NCBI RefSeq assembly: GCF_042684585.1
Contig: NZ_JBHULS010000001.1
Coordinates: 929,192 to 993,191, forward strand
Length of the DNA: 64,000 bases
Direction: 5' to 3'
DNA from: Algorimicrobium sediminis
GTDB taxonomy: Bacteria; Bacteroidota; Bacteroidia; Flavobacteriales; Flavobacteriaceae
The notes beneath the pieces were generated by a model. The model saw nothing but the letters and a program-made list of their open reading frames with translations. It was not told the DNA's origin and did not search any database. Both the position numbers and the translations under genes were made by a program. Shown here piece after piece: positions 16,143-24,939 of the stretch (positions are counted from its first letter, which is position 1; the number at the start of each line of letters is the position of its first letter).

Positions 16143-17123
16143 TTACAGGGAAAGAATAGTTTGCAGTTTCGATTCTGATATTTTTAACAATTGGCTCGCT
16201 ACTAAACGCTTTGTTAGTACTTTCCAATTTGAATTAGCCGTGTAAATACGTTTTAAAATGGGGGTTGCCTTTTCAAAATTTTTGTTGTTCAACAGGTTTA
16301 TGGCGTACCAAAATTGCATTTCCAAATTATCTGGATACAGTGCTTGTGCTTTTAAGTAATACGTTTCGGCGGCCATAGTATTACCCGTTTCTGTTGCCAA
16401 ATCGCCTTTATTCATAAATTCGTAGGCTTTATGTATGTCCATAAGGCGCTCCAGTTCTTGTATTGGATTTGGATGGTCTTCAATACGCAAATCCATTAGC
16501 GTATCATCCCAAATATTGCCGGTAGCTTCCGACTTTACGATTAAAATGGCAGCCGACTGTTTACCGCGAATATCCCCTTTTTCTGCTTCGGCCGCTTTCA
16601 TAGCGGCTAGCATGCGCTTGCTTAAGCTACCTGTGGTATTTTTAAATGCTTGAGCCATAGCTTGCCAAACGGTATTTTTAAGCATCATATTGGCTTGCAC
16701 AGAAAAATTCTTACCAGTAATATGTCCTGCTTCTGCAATGCAAAGCGATCCGGTATAAGCCGCCGTACCACCTGTATTATCCAAAAAAGCAACCTGCCTG
16801 TAAGGAGCGCCTGTATCCTCTGCTATTAATTTGTCCAATGCATTTTGCGCACTCATACCTTGTTTCATAAGTTCCAAACCATTAGGACCATAACTAGGAT
16901 TTACAAAGGATTGTGTGGCCACAGCGCCTACACCAGCGTGGGCATAAATAGCCAAGCTCCCCACGCTAAACCAATGCGACTGAACAGCCACCCCTATCTC
17001 TCCCGTTACCGAATCGCGCGCCACAATTGAATAGGTATGCGCCAAAGGCTCCGCTAGTTTATAAACTTGAGCGCCGCTAGTAAGTGAAATCATAATAAAA
17101 GCGAAAAGTAGAAATTGTTTCAT
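16143..17123 (-). CDS. Exported DUF1028 (Ntn-hydrolase-like) protein
   Basis: ATG 17123 is chosen over 17159 because the signal peptide (MKQFLLFAFIMISLTSGAQ) starts there; 326 residues. The body begins THTYSIVARDSVTGEIG-like sequence (AHTYSIVARDSV) followed by GVAVQSHWFSVGS and GAVATQSFVNPSYG, the hallmark of DUF1028, which has an N-terminal-nucleophile hydrolase-like fold; a conserved Ser/Thr follows the first strands. The family is often near amidohydrolases or peptidases, but not here. The last ~100 residues contain two TPR-like helix pairs (AETYYLKAQALYPDN, AINLLNNKNFEKA). Periplasmic location and hydrolase activity are inferred. Confidence 0.8.
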   Translation of the reverse strand: MKQFLLFAFIMISLTSGAQVYKLAEPLAHTYSIVARDSVTGEIGVAVQSHWFSVGSLAIYAHAGVGAVATQSFVNPSYGPNGLELMKQGMSAQNALDKLIAEDTGAPYRQVAFLDNTGGTAAYTGSLCIAEAGHITGKNFSVQANMMLKNTVWQAMAQAFKNTTGSLSKRMLAAMKAAEAEKGDIRGKQSAAILIVKSEATGNIWDDTLMDLRIEDHPNPIQELERLMDIHKAYEFMNKGDLATETGNTMAAETYYLKAQALYPDNLEMQFWYAINLLNNKNFEKATPILKRIYTANSNWKVLTKRLVASQLLKISESKLQTILSL

Positions 17124-17244
17124 GTGTCTAAAATAAAAATTCAAGGTACATAAAATCACTTAAATAAGTAAAAAAACATCGCGTTTAGGCACTAAAAATT
17201 GGTCTAAAAATACGTATATTCGCAACCTTTAAAACACAACAACC

Positions 17245-18588
17245 ATGTCTATATCCTCCTTAAATGCCATTTCGCCAATAGATGGCCGCTACCGCAATAA
17301 AGTTAATGAATTAGCGCCTTTTTTCTCGGAAGAAGGTTTAATAAAATACCGGGTTCAGGTTGAAATTGAATACTTTATTGCACTTTGCCATGTACCATTG
17401 CCACAATTAGCCAATTTTGACAAAGGTTTGATAGGCGATTTGCGCGCCATTTACACCAATTTTACGGCCATAGATGCTGCTGCGATAAAAAAAATTGAGG
17501 AAGTAACCAACCACGATGTAAAAGCCGTAGAATATTTTATTAAGGAAAAATTTGAAGCTTTGGGCATTTCACAATACAAGGAGTTTATACATTTTGGCTT
17601 AACCTCGCAGGACATCAACAATACTGCAGTACCGTTAAGCATTAAAGATGCCTTAGAACATGTATACATGCCAGAATATAATAAGGTTTTAGAAAAATTA
17701 ACAGCTTTATCCAAGGAATGGGAAGCTATTCCAATGCTAGCAAGAACCCACGGCCAGCCAGCATCGCCAACACGTTTAGGAAAAGAAATAGACGTGTTTA
17801 TTACCCGATTACACATGCAATGTAACTTGCTGAAAGACATTCCTAATGCCGCAAAATTTGGTGGCGCCACGGGTAACTTTAATGCACACCATGTAGCTTA
17901 TCCGGAAATAAATTGGAAACAGTTTGGAAAAGATTTTGTTGAAAAAACGTTGGGGTTACATCATTCCTTCCCCACAACGCAAATAGAACATTACGATTAT
18001 ATGGCTGCTTTATTTGATACTTTAAAGCGCATTAATACGATTCTAATCGATTTGGATCGCGATATTTGGTCCTATGTGTCCATGGATTATTTTAAGCAAC
18101 GTATAAAAGCGGGCGAAGTGGGTAGCTCCGCTATGCCCCACAAAGTAAATCCAATTGACTTTGAAAATAGTGAAGGTAATTTAGGAATAGCCAATGCCAT
18201 TTTTGAACATCTTTCAGCCAAATTACCTATTTCAAGACTGCAGCGCGATTTAACAGATAGCACTGTTTTGCGAAATATTGGCGTACCATTTGGCCATACA
18301 CTAATTGGTTTTAAAGCTACCCTTAAAGGTTTAAATAAATTGCTTTTAAATGAACAAAAATTTGCTGACGATTTAGAAAACAATTGGGCTGTAGTTGCCG
18401 AAGCTATTCAAACCATATTACGCAGGGAAGGTTACCCAAATCCATACGAAGCTTTAAAAGGCCTTACACGAACAAATAGTACAATTAACCAACTGTCTAT
18501 TTCTCAATTTATTGATACTTTGGAGGTGTCCGATGCTATTAAAACCGAATTGAAAGCTATTACACCAAGTAATTATACTGGTATATAA
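17245..18588 (+). CDS. purB: Adenylosuccinate lyase
   Basis: Catalyses two fumarate-releasing steps of purine synthesis: SAICAR to AICAR, and adenylosuccinate to AMP. The 447-residue length is that of the E. coli-like long PurB class. Family signature SSAMPHKVNPIDFENSEGN (in the mobile catalytic loop, with the catalytic Ser), LARTHGQPASPT (catalytic His) and HFGLTSQDINNT are present. A 57-residue membrane protein starts 2 nt after the stop, so the two are co-transcribed. Near-match -7 element TATATTCG at 17215-17222. Confidence 0.97.
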   Translation: MSISSLNAISPIDGRYRNKVNELAPFFSEEGLIKYRVQVEIEYFIALCHVPLPQLANFDKGLIGDLRAIYTNFTAIDAAAIKKIEEVTNHDVKAVEYFIKEKFEALGISQYKEFIHFGLTSQDINNTAVPLSIKDALEHVYMPEYNKVLEKLTALSKEWEAIPMLARTHGQPASPTRLGKEIDVFITRLHMQCNLLKDIPNAAKFGGATGNFNAHHVAYPEINWKQFGKDFVEKTLGLHHSFPTTQIEHYDYMAALFDTLKRINTILIDLDRDIWSYVSMDYFKQRIKAGEVGSSAMPHKVNPIDFENSEGNLGIANAIFEHLSAKLPISRLQRDLTDSTVLRNIGVPFGHTLIGFKATLKGLNKLLLNEQKFADDLENNWAVVAEAIQTILRREGYPNPYEALKGLTRTNSTINQLSISQFIDTLEVSDAIKTELKAITPSNYTGI

Positions 18589-18590
18589 AC

Positions 18591-18764
18591 ATGCTAACAG
18601 ACAAACAATCGTTAATTTTAAGTGGCTTTGTTGGTATTGGTTTTTCTGTGGCGGGCATTATGGGCTTGCTAGAAAACTATTTTATAGGCGGTATTTTTAT
18701 GACGCTGTTTTTAGTTGTTTTAGTAAATATAGCCATCGTATTTTTTAAGCGCCGAAAAAAATAA
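18591..18764 (+). CDS. Small membrane protein, 57 residues
   Basis: ATG at 18591, 2 nt after the purB stop, TAA at 18762. Two hydrophobic helices (about residues 8-26 and 31-52) with a Gly-rich turn and a basic FFKRRKK tail, giving a predicted hairpin with cytosolic C-terminus. Not recognised. Position immediately behind purB and before a strong terminator makes it a real operon member rather than chance. No function can be inferred. Confidence 0.6.
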   Translation: MLTDKQSLILSGFVGIGFSVAGIMGLLENYFIGGIFMTLFLVVLVNIAIVFFKRRKK

Positions 18765-18801
18765 AACTAACACAGGACGGCTTTCCTGCCTGTGTTAGTT
18801 T
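18764..18801. terminator. Bidirectional terminator, 13-bp stem
   Basis: Bases 18764-18776 pair perfectly with 18789-18801 (CCTGTGTTAGTTT) over a 12-nt loop. A/T flanks allow it to end the purB transcript and, from the other side, the DUF4252 operon. Confidence 0.75.
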
Positions 18802-18879
18802 CTTATATTTAGTACCTTACGCGTATGGCATACCTTCTTGCGGGACAACTTTTAAAATACCAAAATTGCGCATTTACCC

Positions 18880-19425
18880 TTATTTGAAAAAATTTAAAAT
18901 GGTATTGAGTTGCGCTATGTTTTCAACTTGATTATTTTGAAATCCCGCCACCAACAGTCCGATATCTTCCGGGCGCATATGAGACCCTAAAATTCGGATA
19001 ATCCCGAAGCCCATGCGATCGGAATTGGCTAAAACAATTACTTCATCGGCTTTTGTTTCAGTACCTACATACTTTAAAGTAACCGTGTTACCACTGTCGT
19101 TAAAAGTAAGCAACTCCTGATACTTATCATGCTCTAACAAAGTCTTTACCTTTTCTAATTCTGCATGGTAGGTGGCTTTATTGGTATCGTTTAAATTAAA
19201 ACCTAAAAAGTTTAAATGCCTTACCGTTTTAAAAGCTGCTGCTTGCGCGGGTGTTAAAATGGATTCATCGGCAATAATTGTAGCTGTTGGTACATCTGCC
19301 GTAATAAAATGAGGTGTTTCTTGATTATTAACAAAATAAGTTTGCAGCGTTTCTTCAGAATTGCAACTTGTAGCAAGCAAAATTACCAGCGTACAATAGA
19401 ATACATAACGAAATAAGAGCCTCAT
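18880..19425 (-). CDS. DUF4252 lipoprotein
   Basis: A 181-residue precursor with signal peptide ending LLATSC (lipoprotein Cys at 21). DUF4252 proteins are exported Bacteroidota proteins of unknown function typically encoded in pairs behind an ECF sigma/anti-sigma pair, as here. Distinguishing C-terminal features are the NDSGNTVTLKYV strand and an SDRMGFGIIRILGSHM segment. It starts 6 nt after the other DUF4252 gene and is the last gene of the four-gene operon. It may be a target or signal source for the envelope-stress pathway; that is inference. Confidence 0.8.
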   Translation of the reverse strand: MRLLFRYVFYCTLVILLATSCNSEETLQTYFVNNQETPHFITADVPTATIIADESILTPAQAAAFKTVRHLNFLGFNLNDTNKATYHAELEKVKTLLEHDKYQELLTFNDSGNTVTLKYVGTETKADEVIVLANSDRMGFGIIRILGSHMRPEDIGLLVAGFQNNQVENIAQLNTILNFFK

Positions 19426-19431
19426 GTATAA

Positions 19432-19998
19432 TTACTTTTTAGTGTTTTTATCCAAATGTTCACCACCAGGAATATTCATTTTCCGAGTTAATTTTGAAAT
19501 TTGATTCAAATTAATATCACCTGTTAAAGACACGACCACGGTTTCAAAACTGCGTTTTTTACCATTAGTGCTTATTTCCATATTTTCGGTTACAGCAGAT
19601 AACCCATCTACAAACATTAAAAACTCGCTTACATGATTGCTATCCTTGCCTTCTTTTACATAAAAAATCATATTTACCCCATCGTCTTTAACTTCCATTA
19701 GTTCTTCTAGTGAGGATTTTTTGGATTGCACCCATTTAGCAACATCTGCCGAAATCGTTTTATTACCTGTAGATATTACCTTAAAACTGGTAATACTATT
19801 AACCATATCTAAATATTCTTGGGCCTCGGGATCGTCTGTATTAATATCTATTTTGGCCAACATTTGAAACATTTTAGGCTTAATGGATACATAAGTAACC
19901 TCTGGACTTTCACTGTACTTAGAAAAAATATCTTGTGCTTGATTAAAAAATGGTACTAATAGAAGTACCGCTAGTATTAAAATGCGTTGCTTTTTCAT
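19432..19998 (-). CDS. DUF4252 exported protein
   Basis: A 188-residue protein with a cleavable signal peptide (MKKQRILILAVLLLVPFFNQAQ) and no lipobox. It shares the DUF4252 layout with its downstream neighbour: SITSFKVISTG, a helical segment (VQSKKSSLEELMEV), then DDGVNMIFYVKEG and a C-terminal LTGDINLNQISKLTRKM. Third gene of the sigma/anti-sigma/DUF4252/DUF4252 operon, 60 nt after the anti-sigma gene. Periplasmic location is expected. Function is not known for the family. Confidence 0.8.
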   Translation of the reverse strand: MKKQRILILAVLLLVPFFNQAQDIFSKYSESPEVTYVSIKPKMFQMLAKIDINTDDPEAQEYLDMVNSITSFKVISTGNKTISADVAKWVQSKKSSLEELMEVKDDGVNMIFYVKEGKDSNHVSEFLMFVDGLSAVTENMEISTNGKKRSFETVVVSLTGDINLNQISKLTRKMNIPGGEHLDKNTKK

Positions 19999-20058
19999 AA
20001 AATTTGTTTTTTAATTATTGTTTTTAATGTTTTAATATCCGTAATCTTTATGGCGGCC

Positions 20059-20532
20059 TTATTTAAAAATGCGTTGCACGGGATTTTCTAATTCCGATAA
20101 ATAATGAACCTTGGAAACACCTTCGGAAACCGTATTTAAGTAATTTACCTTGTAAATACCTTTATTTAAACTCTGCGAAATAAGCTCCAAAGATTTCACC
20201 ACTTCCTGGTAGGCCAACATAGGGTCTGAATGTGTTCCTAAATCATTGTCAGTATTTTTAACAGTTGTAAAATACACGCCCAAAAACAGTACGGCAACAG
20301 CACTAACGGCCAACCATTTTAAAGAAAACACCGATTTATTTTTTAAGGGTAATTCCTGTTTAAATTCCTGATTTTTTTCGCTGTCAAAATAGCCAAACAT
20401 AGCGGCATACACCTGTAAATGAGCTGGCCAATTCTTCTCGGAAAAATAAGATTTTAATACGGCCTCTTCTTCCAGACTTGTTTGGCCGCTTTCGTATTTT
20501 TCAAGTAAGTTTTCAATATTTTGTAATGCCAT
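20059..20532 (-). CDS. Probable membrane-bound anti-sigma factor
   Basis: A 157-residue protein with a ~70-residue cytosolic N-terminal part (LLEKYESGQTSLEEEAVLKSYFSEK, seen as two adjacent segments), one membrane helix at about residues 72-90 and a ~65-residue periplasmic tail. This single-pass layout, with the ATG overlapping the end of the sigma-factor gene by 20 nt, is that of anti-sigma factors that hold ECF sigma factors at the membrane. The short N-terminal 'LLEKYESGQTS-EEE' helix is common in Bacteroidota anti-sigma proteins. There is no zinc His-x3-Cys-x2-Cys motif. The call depends mainly on context. Confidence 0.7.
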   Translation of the reverse strand: MALQNIENLLEKYESGQTSLEEEAVLKSYFSEKNWPAHLQVYAAMFGYFDSEKNQEFKQELPLKNKSVFSLKWLAVSAVAVLFLGVYFTTVKNTDNDLGTHSDPMLAYQEVVKSLELISQSLNKGIYKVNYLNTVSEGVSKVHYLSELENPVQRIFK

Positions 20533-21028
20533 AATTATGCATTTTAATTAATGTCTCGCGTATTGTTTTCCTAGCACGCGATAATGCCACGCGTACTGCT
20601 GTTGGTTTCATATCTAAAATTTTAGCAATTTCATCAAAGTCGTATTGCTCAATATCTCGTAATTGAATAACCATTTTTTGCTGCTCTGGCAACTGATTTA
20701 TAATTTTATGTACCCAATCCAGGTTATCATGAAGTTCTGCCCTGCCCTGTAAAGACATGTTGGAATCTTCATAATTGTTGTGAACAATTTTTAAATTTTG
20801 CGCCTGCTTCGATTTTAATCTGTCCAAACAAAAGTTTTTAGTCATGGTCATGGAAAAGGCTTCTACATTTTTATAACGACTTATGTCTGCTTTATTTTTC
20901 CATAACTTTAAAATAACCTCCTGCGTGGCATCTTCTGCTTCCTCCTGGGACACTAGCAATCGTTTAGCTAAACGAAAAACTTTGTCTTTAAAAGGCATAA
21001 TAATGTTTAAAAACTCCTGCTGTGTCAT
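20513..21028 (-). CDS. ECF-type RNA polymerase sigma factor
   Basis: A group IV sigma-70 of 171 residues. Region 2 (FKDKVFRLAKRLL ... EAEDATQEVILKLWK) binds the -10 element and core polymerase. Region 4 (LPEQQKMVIQLRDIE, FDEIAKILDMKPTAVRVALSRARKT in two parts) is the -35-binding helix-turn-helix. I chose ATG 21028 (MTQQEFL) over a TTG at 21085, because an ECF-type promoter (TGTAAC, 16 nt, CGTC) lies at 21098-21073, so the upstream TTG would not be in the message. First gene of a four-gene operon with its anti-sigma factor and two DUF4252 genes, probably autoregulated. Confidence 0.92.
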   Translation of the reverse strand: MTQQEFLNIIMPFKDKVFRLAKRLLVSQEEAEDATQEVILKLWKNKADISRYKNVEAFSMTMTKNFCLDRLKSKQAQNLKIVHNNYEDSNMSLQGRAELHDNLDWVHKIINQLPEQQKMVIQLRDIEQYDFDEIAKILDMKPTAVRVALSRARKTIRETLIKMHNYGITKY

Positions 21029-21072
21029 ACATGAGGTTTGGTCCAGATACAAATTATGGTTTCTATGTATTC

Positions 21073-21098
21073 GACGCAGAACCAAACAATTTGTTACA
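21073..21098 (-). promoter_or_regulatory. ECF-type autoregulatory promoter
   Basis: On the minus strand, TGTAAC (21098-21093) and CGTC (21076-21073) are separated by 16 nt. The AAC-type -35 and CGTC-type -10 with that spacing is the architecture of ECF promoters, unlike the TTTG/TAnnTTTG promoters elsewhere in the window. Transcription would start near 21066, about 40 nt before the sigma-factor ATG. Confidence 0.55.
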
Positions 21099-21165
21099 AT
21101 TTATTTTTATTACGTAATAAAGTAAGTATTTTTATTGCACATAAACGGTGCTTAAATATTTAAAA

Positions 21166-22587
21166 ATGACTAACCCTTACAAAGTATTCTTAATCTGTTT
21201 TACCGCTTTTTTATTTTTTGGATGTTTTGAAGATTTGGATGATAACCCAGCGTCTGTACGTGATTTAAACAATTTTGTATGGCGCGGTTTAAATACCTAC
21301 TATTTGTATAAAGATGAGGTACCAGATTTAGGGAATAGTAGATTTACTACTTCGGAATATGAAAACTTTTTAAATAGTTTTAATTCACCCGAAGCTTTAT
21401 TTGAACATTTACGATACCAACCTCAAACAGTAGATAGGTTTAGCTGGATAACCAATAACTACATCGAATTAGAGCAACTCTTAAACGGCACAAGCTTGAG
21501 CACTGGTATGGATTTTGGACTTGTAAGACACCCCAACGGTAGTAATAATATATTTGGTTATGTTGGGTATGTTTTACCTAACTCTAGTGCCAGTTTACAA
21601 GGTGTTACACGCGGTACAATTTTTTACGCGGTTAATGATGTGCCATTAACCAGAAGTAATTTTTCTAGCTTGCTACAAAATAGAAGCTTTACTATAAATT
21701 TAGCCAATTACAACGATAATGGCACGCCCGATGTATTGGACGACACCATAATCCCAAATGGCCAATCCATTACACTCACTAAAAGTGCCTTAACAGAAAA
21801 CCCTATTTTTAAAACAGCATTATTCACCATTGCCGAACAACAAGTTGGTTACCTAATGTACAACGGTTTTACGCGAAATTTTGATGCGCAATTAAACGCT
21901 GTTTTTGGCGATTTTAAAGCAAATAATGTTCAAAATTTAATAATCGATTTAAGATACAACTCGGGAGGATCAGTTAATACCGCCATTTTGTTGTCCAGTA
22001 TGATAGCCGGACAAACGGGCAATGTGTTTAGTACCGAAGTTTGGAATACCGATATCCAGTCGGCTTTATCTGTTGCGCAAACTACCAACTATTTCACGAA
22101 TAGTGACAATGGTGTTCCTTTAAATATTTTAAACTTAAGCAAAGTATATATTTTAACCAGTAAACGCTCCGCCTCGGCAAGCGAATTGGTAATTAATTGT
22201 TTGGATCCTTACATAGATGTTATTCACATAGGAACAGAAACCGCCGGAAAGTTTCAAGCGTCAATTACTGTTTACGATGCACCCGATTTTAGGCGTATTA
22301 ACGCCAATCCAGCTCATTTGTATGCCATGCAACCTTTGGTTTTAAAATCTTTAAATGCCGTAGGCTATACGGACTATAGTTTTGGTCTTGTTCCCGATGT
22401 TTTATTTCCCGAAAATTACGCCAATATGGGTACCTTGGGAACCGAAAACGAACCGCTTTTGGCAGCAGCGCTTCAAATAATTAGAGATAATTCCAGAGTC
22501 TCACCTCAAGTTAATCAGGCTTTGGAGCTTGTTGCCGACAAACATATGTTTGCACCCGTTGAAGTTGGTATGTACGTAAATCCGTAA
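21166..22587 (+). CDS. S41-family peptidase lipoprotein (C-terminal-processing type)
   Basis: A 473-residue exported protease. ATG 21166 is used rather than GTG 21148 because the signal peptide starts there; it ends LFFGC, a lipoprotein-like site at about Cys20. An N-terminal helical region is followed by a PDZ-like segment (YVLPNSSASLQGVTRGTIF) and the S41 core: LIIDLRYNSGGSV, then VYILTSKRSASASELV with the catalytic Ser in SASE, and GTETAGKFQAS holding the downstream Lys-containing loop. The same Ser/Lys chemistry as CtpA and tricorn is expected. It is divergent from the ECF operon and could be controlled with it, but no ECF promoter is seen on this side. Confidence 0.87.
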   Translation: MTNPYKVFLICFTAFLFFGCFEDLDDNPASVRDLNNFVWRGLNTYYLYKDEVPDLGNSRFTTSEYENFLNSFNSPEALFEHLRYQPQTVDRFSWITNNYIELEQLLNGTSLSTGMDFGLVRHPNGSNNIFGYVGYVLPNSSASLQGVTRGTIFYAVNDVPLTRSNFSSLLQNRSFTINLANYNDNGTPDVLDDTIIPNGQSITLTKSALTENPIFKTALFTIAEQQVGYLMYNGFTRNFDAQLNAVFGDFKANNVQNLIIDLRYNSGGSVNTAILLSSMIAGQTGNVFSTEVWNTDIQSALSVAQTTNYFTNSDNGVPLNILNLSKVYILTSKRSASASELVINCLDPYIDVIHIGTETAGKFQASITVYDAPDFRRINANPAHLYAMQPLVLKSLNAVGYTDYSFGLVPDVLFPENYANMGTLGTENEPLLAAALQIIRDNSRVSPQVNQALELVADKHMFAPVEVGMYVNP

Positions 22588-22654
22588 TTCGGTATGCCAT
22601 ACCTTAACTTAAACCTAAACCCCCATGTGGCTTTAATAAAAAATAGGGTTATAA

Positions 22655-22682
22655 AAAAACCCGAACAGGTGTTCGGGTTTTT
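22655..22682. terminator. Bidirectional terminator
   Basis: AAAAACCCGAACA (22655-22667) and its complement TGTTCGGGTTTTT (22670-22682) form a long stem with A and T tracts on either side, serving the S41 gene and the convergent prolyl oligopeptidase gene. Confidence 0.85.
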
Positions 22683-22716
22683 GATAACCTAAAATTGGAT
22701 TACAATGTTTTTGACG

Positions 22717-24849
22717 TTATTTTAATGTTGTAATACCCATATTATATAAGGCAAAGGCCTGAATATCTACCTGTTCGTTAATTATGGCCTCGGTAGATTT
22801 TCCTGCGCCATGTCCTGCATTTACATCTATTCTTATTAACGTTGGATTGGCACCTGTTTGCTTGTCTTGCAGTTCGGCAGCAAATTTAAAACTATGAGCT
22901 GGCACTACCCTATCGTCGTGATCGCCGGTAGTTACCATAGTTGCAGGGTACGCTACGTTTGGTTTAACATTATGAACTGGGGAATACGCTTTTAGGTATT
23001 CAAACATTTCTTTACTTTGTTCTGCGGTACCATAATCGAATGCCCAACCAGCACCAGCCGTAAACGTATGGTAGCGTAACATATCCAACACACCTACTTG
23101 TGGAATGGCTACTTTCATTAAATCAGGACGTTGCGTCATGGTTGCCCCTACTAATAAACCTCCGTTAGAACCACCTTTTATTGCCAAGTAATCGGATGAG
23201 GTGTATTGTTCGTTTATTAAATATTCGGCAGCTGCAATGAAATCGTCAAATACATTTTGTTTTTGCATTTGTGTCCCGGCGTTGTGCCATTTTTTCCCAT
23301 ATTCGCCACCGCCTCGTAAATTAGCAACAGCATAAATACCACCATTTTCCATCCAAACAGCATTTGCAATGCTAAAAGAAGGTGTTAAGCTAATATTAAA
23401 GCCGCCATAGCCATATAACATGGTAGGATTTTTACCGTTTAATACGGTACCTTTTTTATGAGTAATAATCATAGGTACTTTTGTACCATCTTTAGATGTG
23501 TAGAATACTTGTTTAGACTCAAAATCATCCGAATTAAAATCGATTGCAGGTTTTTGATATACCGCTGATTCGCCCGTTTCAGGGTTATAGCTATAAATAG
23601 TGCCCGGTGCGGTGTAATTAGTAAACGAGTAATACAATGTGGTATCTTCTTTTTTACCAGCAAAACCACCAACAGATCCAATACCAGGCAGCGCTACATC
23701 GCGCACTAAAGTACCGTCAAAATTGTATTGTTTTACAATAGAAACAGCATCTTTCATGTATTCTGCAAACAAATAACCGGCCCCTTTGGTTACCGATAGT
23801 ACGTTTTCGGTTTCAGGAATAACGTCTACCCATTCCGACTGGTTACGCTTATTTAATGTAAATTTTGCAATACGCTTGTTAGGCGCTTCAAAATCTGTTA
23901 CCACATAAAACGTATCGCCTTCTGTGTCTAATACACCATTACTGCTATTAAAATTATCTACCACTTTAATTATCGGGCCATTATTACGTAAATCTTTTAC
24001 ATATAATTCGTTCCCATAGGTGGAATTTGCTGCAGTAATAACCAGGTAATTTTCATCCTGTGTAACTGAACCCCCTACGTATCGACGCTTTTCTAAGTCG
24101 CCAAATATAATTTTATCGGCACTTTGCGGCGTTCCTAATTTATGGTAAAATAATCTGTGCTGATCGGTTTTAGCAGATAATTCGCTGCCTTTTGGCTTCT
24201 CGTAACTCGAGTAGTAAAATCCATCATTTTTGTACCAGGACATACCGCTAAACTTAACATCTTTAATCGTGTCGCCAATAATTTCTTTTGTTTCGGTGTT
24301 TAACACTATAATTTTTCGCCAATCGCTACCACCTTCAGAAATGGCATAGGCGGCTAACGAGCCATCTTCGGTAAAACTTAATCCACCTAAAGAAGTTGTG
24401 CCATCTTCAGAAAATGCATTTGGGTCCAAAAAAATTTCTTCATTGCCTGTTTCGTCCTTTCTGTATAAAACAGATTGGTTTTGAAGACCGTCATTTTTAT
24501 AAAAGTAGGTGTATTTACCTTCCTTAAATGGCGCTGAAATTTTTTCGTAATTCCATAATTTTTCCATGCGCTCTTTTAGGGCACCTCTTAATGGAATTTG
24601 ATCGAGATAATTGAACGTTACCTTATTTTGTTCTGTTACCCACGCCTTAGTATCGTCTGCATAATCGTCTTCTAGCCATCGGTATGGGTCGTTAACCGCT
24701 GTACCAAAATAGGTATCTACCGTATCTACTTTTTTAGTTTCGGGGTAAGTTAATGCCATATTTTGTGAACTGTTTTCTGTTTTGCTCTGGTTATCTTTAC
24801 AAGCCACAATTGTGCTTAATGCCAGAACACATAATAATGATTTCCTCAT
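22717..24849 (-). CDS. Prolyl oligopeptidase (S9A) lipoprotein
   Basis: A 710-residue exported serine peptidase that cleaves short peptides after proline. ATG 24849 is preferred to TTG 24879, which overlaps the -7 element. The signal peptide ends STIVAC (lipoprotein Cys). A seven-bladed propeller occupies about residues 80-430. The alpha/beta-hydrolase domain has the nucleophile elbow GGSNGGLL, the acid in TGDHDDRVVP and the catalytic His in NAGHGAGKS. Order and length match the family. It probably acts at the periplasmic face or cell surface in peptide nutrition. The gene is monocistronic and convergent with the S41 protease gene. Confidence 0.93.
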   Translation of the reverse strand: MRKSLLCVLALSTIVACKDNQSKTENSSQNMALTYPETKKVDTVDTYFGTAVNDPYRWLEDDYADDTKAWVTEQNKVTFNYLDQIPLRGALKERMEKLWNYEKISAPFKEGKYTYFYKNDGLQNQSVLYRKDETGNEEIFLDPNAFSEDGTTSLGGLSFTEDGSLAAYAISEGGSDWRKIIVLNTETKEIIGDTIKDVKFSGMSWYKNDGFYYSSYEKPKGSELSAKTDQHRLFYHKLGTPQSADKIIFGDLEKRRYVGGSVTQDENYLVITAANSTYGNELYVKDLRNNGPIIKVVDNFNSSNGVLDTEGDTFYVVTDFEAPNKRIAKFTLNKRNQSEWVDVIPETENVLSVTKGAGYLFAEYMKDAVSIVKQYNFDGTLVRDVALPGIGSVGGFAGKKEDTTLYYSFTNYTAPGTIYSYNPETGESAVYQKPAIDFNSDDFESKQVFYTSKDGTKVPMIITHKKGTVLNGKNPTMLYGYGGFNISLTPSFSIANAVWMENGGIYAVANLRGGGEYGKKWHNAGTQMQKQNVFDDFIAAAEYLINEQYTSSDYLAIKGGSNGGLLVGATMTQRPDLMKVAIPQVGVLDMLRYHTFTAGAGWAFDYGTAEQSKEMFEYLKAYSPVHNVKPNVAYPATMVTTGDHDDRVVPAHSFKFAAELQDKQTGANPTLIRIDVNAGHGAGKSTEAIINEQVDIQAFALYNMGITTLK

Positions 24850-24876
24850 AGTGTTGTGTTTAGTTTGAGTAACGGA

Positions 24877-24884
24877 CAAAAATA
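24877..24884 (-). promoter_or_regulatory. -7 promoter element for the prolyl oligopeptidase gene
   Basis: The minus strand reads TATTTTTG (TAnnTTTG), 28 nt before the ATG at 24849. Its position argues against the alternative TTG start. Confidence 0.45.
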
Positions 24885-24939
24885 AAAGAATTATTTGTTA
24901 AGTAATGTTAAAGCCAAGATGCTACTAAAAAATTAACTG

